From Gigaspora margarita (taxonomy: Eukaryota; Glomeromycota; Glomeromycetes; Diversisporales; Gigasporaceae): 64,000 nucleotides of DNA. The translations under genes and the position numbers were made by a program. Positions 56,476-64,000 of the stretch are shown here, piece by piece (position 1 is the first letter of the stretch; every line of letters begins with the position of its first letter). The notes under the pieces were generated by a model. The model did no database searches, was not told where the DNA came from, and saw only the letters and a list, made by a program, of their open reading frames with translations. The DNA lies in the NCBI GenBank assembly GCA_009809945.1, contig WTPW01002670.1, positions 1 through 64,000 on the forward strand. Reading direction: 5' to 3'.

Positions 56476-57000
56476 GATGTTTGAAATATAGCTAATATAT
56501 ACCAATATAAAAGTAATAACAAAAAAATTTTACTATAATGCTCAAATATAAGCTCACATATATTATTTGAAGTCCTTTTGAATGAAGTTTGTAATAATAA
56601 CATATAATACTACATAATAATAATTATTATGATCCAATTCATGCTACATTTAATTAGTTTAATAATTATTCTATCTAGTCCTATACTTATTGGTTCTAAT
56701 CAGTCCTGGACTACAGTCTGTCTAACTTTTTAAAAGACTACTATTCTTTGAACCAAAATGAACCAGACAACTAATTAACAGCCCTATCTGGCAGTGTCTT
56801 ATTATTTTTTATATACAATGCATAATCATATTTGTTTTGCACAGCATCAAATGTTATACAACTATTTTTATTCATTTATAGCTAATTTCAAAAAGGTGTA
56901 ATCAAGCAATTTTTATCATATATATAAAAATAGAAAATCAGAAAATTAGAAAATCAGATAATTAATCAAAATAAAACTTTTTATTTTTTTTATTTATATA

Positions 57001-57290
57001 ATGATAATGATAAATCAGATAAATTATTTTTATCTTCATATTTAATAGACACTCAATTTACAAAATTTGACTATAAGCAAGAAACTTGCTTGGGATACCA
57101 GATGTGTTTATATTGTAGAATTAACTTATAGCAACAAAAATGCAACTGTATATTAACTCAAGCACCACACAAACATAATCAAACTAATATTGTTAAGTAT
57201 GCATACACAAGAATTTTTCATCAAGACCATACTATATATTGGAAGAATTCTAAAAAGTTATTTTTAGTAAATACCTTTAAAACTCAATAA
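57001..57290 (+). pseudogene. Cys-rich protein fragment, unrecognised
   Basis: One frame reads KLFLSSYLIDTQFTKFDY, then CLGYQMCLYCRI. After a TAG at the codon following NL come KCNCILTQAPHKHNQ and YTRIFHQDHTIYWKNSKK, ending at TAA 57288-57290. The C-x4-C-x2-C ... C-x-C ... H-x-H spacing resembles a metal-binding module, and the residue mix looks more coding-like than its AT-rich surroundings. There is no clear start, and flanking sequence shows no continuation. It could be a transposon protein fragment. Weakly supported. Confidence 0.3.
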
Positions 57291-57299
57291 AAATCTAAA

Positions 57300-58760
57300 A
57301 TTTAGACTACTAAAGATTTACTTTTAACTTTACTCAGTATTTCTAGTAGGGCTTTAAAAACAGTAATTACTGGGAAAAATTATGAATTTTTTTAAAAAAG
57401 GGGAAATTTGGGAAATCACACCAATTTTCATAATATAGTAATCTTCACCTGTATACACCTTTTTGAAATTAGCTATAAAAAATAGCAAATTAATTGCTTA
57501 CTTATTTGTAATTCTATTACATCACTAGTTTTTAATAATCATAATATTCTTATCAAAATTTTTCCTGTACATCAAGTGACAAAAACATAATATTACTTGT
57601 AGTTTTATACAACAACCAATTATAAAAATAAATACTGCATAAACCTTAATAAAATCAAACATATAAAATTTATTAATAAAAACCCATCATTTTCACCTAT
57701 TTAATAATATACAAAAATTATGATATGTATAAAACTTCTATATAAGAATAATTATCATTATATAATAAGAAGTAATAACTCTCAAAAAAATACATTCTAA
57801 TTTTTCTATTTATTGAAATTATACCTCATATACTTTCTATACTACTATAAAAAAATTATGATTTATACTATTCTTTTAACTCTGCATTAAGCAGCACCAT
57901 ACTCTTTAATACTATTTAAAATTGATTGATATTTGTCTTCTCATACAAAAATCTTATTTATATTTATAATTATTAAAAATAAAAATTGTTCTTAGTAGCT
58001 TCTTGCTAAATATATTATTACAATTATCTCTTCTTTATCACTTGTTCATCAATGTAATGTTAAGCTTACCCTTATTTAAAATATAATTATATTTGTCAAG
58101 GTGCTATTTTAATGCAATTCTTTATAAATACATTATGTTTTTTTCTTTCACATTTGTATTAACTTCACTTGATTTAATAATTTAAAGGTTTAAATTTTTT
58201 TTGAATTACAAAATTTTGGATCTTTTATACTTAAATAAATGAATTAATATAAATAAATTTAAATAATAATATAATGATTTAATTTTATATTGTATGGGCT
58301 TTTGTATCCGTTTTTACTATGGCTTAAACTAATAAATATTGTGAGATATTTTAGAACCTGAATATTAATGAGTATTTATATAAATTATTAGAGTAATAGC
58401 TAAGTTAGCTGCTAACTAATCAAGCTCATACCTGATTAATTGTATTGCAAGCTTGTTATATAATATGCTACATACATATATTTTGACTATGACTATTATG
58501 CATAAAAATATTACTTATATTCTTAAATTAATTATCAATATATACATTATTATAATTAGAACTAATCAACTAATCCCTTTATTTACCTGCTGCATATATA
58601 TATCTTCACTATAATCTTTGGCCATCAATTATTATCAATTTGTCAAACTGGGTTATATATAATACAAGCAAGAGCAGTCATAAAAAAACAATTAATTACC
58701 TGTACTGCCTCATAAGCAAAAACTTCCAAAAACAATACTTTACAGAAATTATCTAATTTT
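57300..58760. other. Unassigned AT-rich DNA
   Basis: I see no gene or RNA, and no element with clear termini, in this stretch. Confidence 0.45.
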
Positions 58761-58769
58761 TTTTCATTG

Positions 58770-59175
58770 ATTTATTATAATCTTAAAGATTATAATAAAA
58801 TTATTAAAATTATATCTTATAATAATTTTATAATACTCCTAATAATCTTATAATAANCTTAAAATAATCTTATAATAATCTTATCTTATAATAATCTTAA
58901 AACAATCTTAAAACAATCTTAAAATAATCTTACAGTAATCTTAAAATAATCTTAAAATAATCTTATCATTATCTTAAAAAAATCTTAGTAAAATCTCAAA
59001 AACATCTTAAAATAATCTTAACCAATAATCATATAATTATCTTATAATAATTTATAATTATTAAACCATAATAACATTATTATTTTTAAATTTTAAATCT
59101 TAAAATAATCTTTTATTTATAAAAAAAATAATATCAATAACTTTAATATTATCTTAAACTATCTTAAACTTATCT
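58770..59175. repeat. Minisatellite, unit about 11-12 bp (AATCTTAAAAT)
   Basis: AATCTTAAAATAATCTTAAA-type units repeat with variants (ATAATCTTAT, AACATCTTAA). There is one N at 58857. Confidence 0.85.
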
Positions 59176-59599
59176 AAAAAAAAGTACTAGTTTCTGTAAA
59201 GAATATTATTGTAGCTAATCTGTTTTATGCTAGCATAAGTGAATATCAAAATTTGGCTCCAGTCCCAAGAAGCTTTAATAGCTACCAATTAATCTTCCAT
59301 AAATGCATGCAATAGGAAAAGTGCAATTATGGACTGAGCGCTTATAGAATGTAATCTATATATACTAGGAATATAGTTATGCAAATTGATGGAGTGTATG
59401 GTTACCTGCTATCTAAATGGTGAGTTCGCAAAATCTTGCATTTATTGGGCACTAAAAAGCTATCATTTCATATGTTAATGTGCTATACTAGTATAACATA
59501 TTTCTACTGTTCGTGTATAAGCATATCAGTATTTTTTATACTCAACTTTTTCTATTTTAGCTAGTATATTATTTTTTATCGTTATTTATTTCTTTTTTG

Positions 59600-59715
59600 G
59601 CATATTTTGTAGCATAGTCGGGTGAATGAATCTCCAAATGGGTGATCAAAGCCCCATATGGGTAATCAAATCTCCAAACTGGTAATCAAATCTCCAGATG
59701 GGTGAACAATTACCC
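59600..59715. repeat. Short tandem repeat (TGGGTGATCAAATCTCCAAA)
   Basis: About five units of about 21 bp, such as CAAATGGGTGATCAAAGCCC and AACTGGTAATCAAATCTCC. Non-coding. Confidence 0.8.
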
Positions 59716-60145
59716 GTTTTAACCTTAATTACAATTTGTTCATGATCAAACTAAACTGGCCCAATTTTATCAAGCCCTTCCAACTGATTGTAATACCAGA
59801 TTTGGTATTTGTGTTATTCTGAGAATGCAGTAATATGTATTATATGGTAGAACAAAATCAGGTAAAATATTTTCTATCGTATCGCTATCAAATAGCCTTA
59901 AGATTCAAATTGTATTTATTGCCTATTGCGATTTTATTGAGTTTTACTTAATATTCTATTCAGTAGCATCAACTCACCAAAATTACTTCACAGAAGTAAA
60001 GACACTTTACAGCTAAAAGTTTTTTCAGTATGTGTCTTGTTCCAAGTGAGACGTCTATAAATTGATAACCAGTTGAGCAAGATAACAGTTATATCACGTT
60101 TCTGTTTTAGCACAACTGCATTACACAGCTATCTGAATAATATTA

Positions 60146-60353
60146 CAGTATTAGGCAGATCAAATGATGTGCACTTATATGAAAAAATAGTACAGATGAA
60201 GTGCACTTATAGAAAAAAGTATATGTAAATTGCGCATATAGAAAGAAAGTGTATGTGAATTGCACTCATAAAAAGAATGTGCATATGAAGTGCATTTATA
60301 GAAAGTGCATGTGAAGCATATTTATAAAGAATGCATTTATAGAAGATTAACTG
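60146..60353. mobile_element. Pogo/Tigger-like MITE copy 4, deletion derivative
   Basis: The right end, reverse complemented, is CAGTTAATCTTCTATAAAT. The left end is CAGTATTAGGCAGATCAAAT. TA lies at 60144-60145 and 60354-60355. It corresponds to 52042-52802 in reverse with the middle removed. The adjoining 60356-60410 also matches 51985-52039 in reverse. Confidence 0.75.
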
Positions 60354-60453
60354 TATGTCATCTTTCAAAAATGATTATATGCTGATGTGCATTGATTTAG
60401 AGACCGCAAAAACTATTTTTGTAGGTTTCAATTTTCAAAACAATGCCTATAAG

Positions 60454-60682
60454 CAGTGTTTAAAATTCAAATTTGGTTTTATGTTCTCAAAAAGAACATT
60501 TTTAATTTCTTAATGTTCTCAGTAAAATTTTAATGTTCTTTATATAGGGAAATTAAATTTTTTTTAATATTAAAAGAATTTTTTGAATGTTCTCAAATAG
60601 AGAACATATTTTAATAATTTATGTTCTCAAAAATTGTTTAATGTTCTTTGAGAACACTGAGAACATTGAATTTTAAACACTG
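60454..60682. mobile_element. hAT-like MITE with ATGTTCTC palindromic interior
   Basis: It has perfect 17-bp inverted ends CAGTGTTTAAAATTCAA and 8-bp duplications CCTATAAG (60446-60453, 60683-60690). The interior consists of repeated ATGTTCTC and GAGAACAT in an AT background. Confidence 0.93.
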
Positions 60683-60984
60683 CCTATAAGCATTATTTTG
60701 CATTTAAATGGTATATAAATCTGATATTTTAAAATCATATATGATATGTTTGAAATTTTTCTTTAAAAAAATCTAAATAAAGTGTATAAATAATGTTGTA
60801 TATACATACTCTATATATATTGTATAGATAATAAAAAAATTGACTCTGCCAAAATAAAATAGGACTTTAGACTTTTAACAAAATTTTCATAGATACATAC
60901 TACCAATACAAATGATAAAAGCTCAAAGTTACATTTTCTCTTAGTATTGTAAATAGTTTAGATTATAATAAATAAAAAAAGCTA

Positions 60985-61283
60985 CAGTACCGGACAGCAA
61001 AAAATATTCAATTTTTTAACAATTGTTTGATTTTTAATAATTTCATAACAAATAATTATTTTAAAAAACCCTTTTACAAATTTATTATATATGATCTAAA
61101 CTACAAAACTGTAAAACAGATTTTTAATATCTTGCTTTTTAAAAAAGTTATTAGAACTCAAATTTCAGTAACTTTTATAATAAAATAAAAATTTGGCGCA
61201 AAAAAATTAACCAATCATATTGACCGTAGTCATGTGGTAGCAATTTTATTGGTCAATGCTTATTAATAAAAATTAAAAGATCT
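60985..61283 (+). mobile_element. Truncated copy of the CAGTACCGGACAGC MITE
   Basis: It starts CAGTACCGGACAGCAAAAA after TA (60983-60984) and follows 43227-43500 (for example GATATCTTGCTTTTTAAA-like text and AAATTTGGCGC). The right third and the right terminus are missing. Confidence 0.85.
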
Positions 61284-61720
61284 GTTATACACATGCTGCG
61301 CAATACTACTACACTGTGTAAAAACAATACTAAATCTACAAATAGTGCTTATTAACAATGCTCAACAACTGGTATTTCCCAAATTCATCACTTGAAGCTA
61401 ATCCTTAAAATTAATTCTTGCAAAAGCATGTCTATAAACCTGTCTAATGCACAACGATTATATTATAATATATGGTAGTTTATGAAAGTAAATCAAAATA
61501 AGATGAGAGAATATATAATCAAGTGATTAATGATTAAAATGAACAATATAAAAGCAAAATCATTATGATAAGCAAGTTAGTTTTTTAAAAAAAAACAAAC
61601 ATCGCCATATGTACATACATAACTATAGCACGAGTTCAAGTAATTTGCATACATACATACATGTGCATAATTTTACATTATATTGATATGTATATATATT
61701 CTCAAATTGCATATTAATTT

Positions 61721-61963
61721 GTTAGTTGAGCGCAGTATTTAAAAAATTGCGTATGTACGTATTAAATTAGTTAGTTGAGCGCTCAACTAACAAGTAATTT
61801 TTTAAATAATATTGCGCTCAACTAACAAGTAATTTTTTAAATACTGCGCTCAACTAACAAGTAATTTTTTAAATATTGCATTCAACTAACAAGTAATTTT
61901 TTAAATACTGCGCAGTATTTAAAAAATTACTTAGTTGAGCGCAGTATTTAAAAAATTACAAGT
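61721..61963. repeat. Array of direct and inverted 31-bp repeats
   Basis: GCGCTCAACTAACAAGTAAT followed by TTTTTAAATA(C/T)T occurs about four times in direct orientation (61774-61910). It also occurs inverted at both flanks (AGTTGAGCGCAGTATTTAAA at 61724 and 61933). The ATACTGCGCAGTAT junction near 61905-61920 is a perfect palindrome. Non-coding. Confidence 0.85.
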
Positions 61964-61969
61964 TTTTTT

Positions 61970-62275
61970 TTAACACTAACGCTAAATCGCATACATTACA
62001 TATACTGCACACATAATTTACAAATAAATTCTGTGTCCCTGGTTAAAGGCGTAGACACTCTTATTTGTCCATTAAATTAAAAATAGGCAAGCAATTGTCT
62101 ATATGATTGTTCTTCCCACATAATGGATGCCTGTTTGACTCTAATCCCATTTCATAACAAATAAACTTTCACATTTTGTTGTTGCAGGTTTTAAGGTCTG
62201 GGTTTTTTTTCGCCAATATAATAACTTTGGTATTGCATAAGTTGCAATGTAGGCTATATATAAAGGAGTCTAAAA
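61970..62275. other. Presumed upstream region of the DDE transposase
   Basis: I found no repeat termini here that would mark the left end of the transposon. The region is non-coding. Confidence 0.4.
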
Positions 62276-62282
62276 AAAAAAA

Positions 62283-63980
62283 GTGAATTTTATTATACAC
62301 GTACCTTATTTTGTAATGCCCATACAATTAAGAATAAGAAAATTGCAACAGAAAAGAGCAAAAATAGCTCATTTTGCATTTGCGTCTTATTCCCTTATCG
62401 ACGTAGATTCAAGTGAAGAATACGTTTATTCTAGTAATAAAAGTTCAGATGACAATTTCATGGAATTTGATAATTCTAATGAAATGAATTTAATAATTGA
62501 ACAACTTCGTTCAGCCTCAACAGTGAGTTTTAAAAAAAAAGAATGCCCTGCTACCTATATTGAAAATTCCAAACGCACCTGGCAAAGAAGGAATAAGGCA
62601 TTAAGAGAAGCGGCTATAGGAAGTTTGAAAATTACACAATTTTTTTTTAATACTCAACTACAAGCGGCTAATAATAATGAGGATAATCAGGTAGGAAGGC
62701 TGTTTAAAAAAAAATAATCAAGGTTTGATATTCGGTTAATGATATTGATAATTAATAGGATGGTGATGAAGAACCAGACAAAGAATCGGGGAAGAATCAG
62801 ATGATGAATCAGGCAAAGAACCAGGTGAAGAACCAGGTGAAGAGTCAGGTGACAAATCAGATGACAAATCAGGCGAAGAAATAGATGGAAAAAAAAATTC
62901 ACAGTGCAATTGAATTTGTAGACGGTGTAATGAATGACAAAGCGCTTTCAAAAACTGAAGAGGCTTGTTATTTGGCCGTTCTTTATTTTTATCAGTTGCT
63001 TTTGCAAGATCAAAAGAAAATAGAGGCGTCAGAAATTGTCACAAATCTTGTCAATGGTGGGCCATGGCTTGCATGATGTATAAGGAAATGGGCAAACACT
63101 TGTATGAAAAATGAGTTAATCCAACCAGATCTTCAAGGAAGATCCCCTTCAAAAAGCCTGCTTTATGATAAGTTTGTTTCTCTTCAATTATCCTCCTATC
63201 TTCGGTCACAAAAATTTAAAGTGGACCCTATTATGGTCAAAAATTACTTTGAACAGCAAGTCCTTCCCCAGTTGAACCTTGAATCCGTGCAATGCATTCC
63301 AGTTAGAACTGCACATAGGTGGATGCACAAACTTGGTTTCCATTTTCAACATTATCATAAAGGTGTATACATAGATGGGCATGAACGCCCTGATGTTGTT
63401 GAATATTGTCAAAGGTTTCTCCAGGAGATTGCCCAGCTTGAACAATTTATGTCCAAATAGGTTGACCCAGATTGCAAAATAAAGACCTTTCCCGATTTAA
63501 ATAGTGGTGAAAAGGAGCATGTATGGGTAACACATGATGAAACTACCTTTTATGTTTATGATGGACCACATTCTGTGTGGGAACAGCCATTGCGAAAAAA
63601 AGGGTTGTGTTCTGCTATGCATATAAGTGATTTCTTAGCCGAAACTATAGGACTGCTTAAAGATAGCCAAGAAGAAGCGCATGCAATGATGGTCTAAGAC
63701 CGTTTTGTAAATTTATTTTTTAAATAAATTAATGTTAATTTTTTAACTGAAATTTTTAGGTTTTGGGTGCTAATCAGGATGGTTATTGGGATTCTGAAAA
63801 ACTTCTTAAACAAGTAAAATGGGCAATTAACATTTTTGAGCGAACACATCTAGGATGTGTGGGTATATTTGCTTTTGACAATGCTACATCTTATAAAGCA
63901 TTATCTGAGGACGCTCTTGTGGCTTCGATAATGAACCTTGGTTCGGGTAGTTCAGCTCCAAAAATGCGGAAAACAGCATA
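62283..63980 (+). pseudogene. DDE transposase, decayed, cut by the window end
   Basis: 62283-62717 has a basic N-terminus (IRKLQQKRAKIA) and KRTWQRRNKALREAAIGS. An acidic Gly/Glu/Asp repeat region follows (62760-62890, frameshifted), then LSKTEEACYLAVLYFYQL. After TGA 63074 comes CIRKWAN, then VRTAHRWMHKLGFHFQHY (HTH-type). Past TAG 63459 the frame reaches VTHDETTFYVYDG (first Asp, 63536-63538) and KKGLCSAMHISDFL. An intron at 63692-63759 (GTCTAA...TTTTAG) precedes LGANQDGYWDSEKLLKQV and GIFAFDNATSYKAL (second Asp, 63877-63879). A TAG replaces a likely Trp near 63979. The order fits fungal DDE-superfamily transposases. The third acidic residue lies beyond the window. Confidence 0.8.
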
Positions 63981-64000
63981 GAGTGGTGGCCATCAATCAA

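Noticed and set aside
56331..56603. Minus-strand ORF with a poly-Lys run
   Set aside because: The lysine tract is the complement of the long T-run. It is low complexity, not a gene.
55827..56787. Possible element bounded by TAGGGCTCG and CAGCCCTA
   Set aside because: The ends are only loosely inverted and the flanking 8-mers (CTTATACA and TCTGGCAG) do not match.

Overview
The window looks like a repeat-dense, AT-rich eukaryotic contig, most likely from a fungal nuclear genome. An arbuscular mycorrhizal (Glomeromycotina) fungus is my best guess, from the base composition, the mix of transposon families, and short GT..AG-like introns in two degenerate genes. This is inference, not proof. Scattered Ns mark a draft assembly. 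I find no intact host gene. Every coding stretch I can read is a broken transposon gene or an unrecognised broken gene.

Layout: 0-4 kb holds foldback repeats and two degenerate tandem arrays. 4.3-6.3 kb holds a foldback element, a solo LTR and a hAT-like MITE. 6.4-19.6 kb is one minus-strand LINE broken by five insertions: a MITE, a hAT-like element, a gag-only LTR element, a solo LTR and a SINE. Target duplications mark each insertion, and removing them restores the LINE reading frame. 20-29.8 kb holds MITEs, a tandem repeat of about 400 bp, and a solo LTR that itself carries a SINE. 30.26-32.80 kb is a foldback element made of eleven stem-loop units. 34.2-35.4 kb is a broken intron-bearing gene. 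36.03-42.90 kb is a complete but dead Ty3/gypsy element with 482-bp LTRs, a 5-bp target duplication and a solo LTR nested in its 5' LTR. 44.2-48.1 kb is a decayed, internally deleted Helitron. 48.1-48.8 kb is a SINE. 50.5-54.6 kb is a large diverged inverted repeat. 54.6-62 kb is mostly unassigned AT-rich DNA with simple repeats and MITEs. 62.3-64.0 kb is a decayed DDE transposase that runs off the right edge.

The sequence records layered transposition followed by decay. Paralogous empty sites (the 3' LTR, a tandem repeat copy, the LINE frame) date insertions relative to one another. By eye, the two gypsy LTRs differ at about 25 sites, nearly all transitions and about half at CpG, which suggests cytosine deamination. 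The most unusual object is the stem-loop array at 30.3-32.8 kb.
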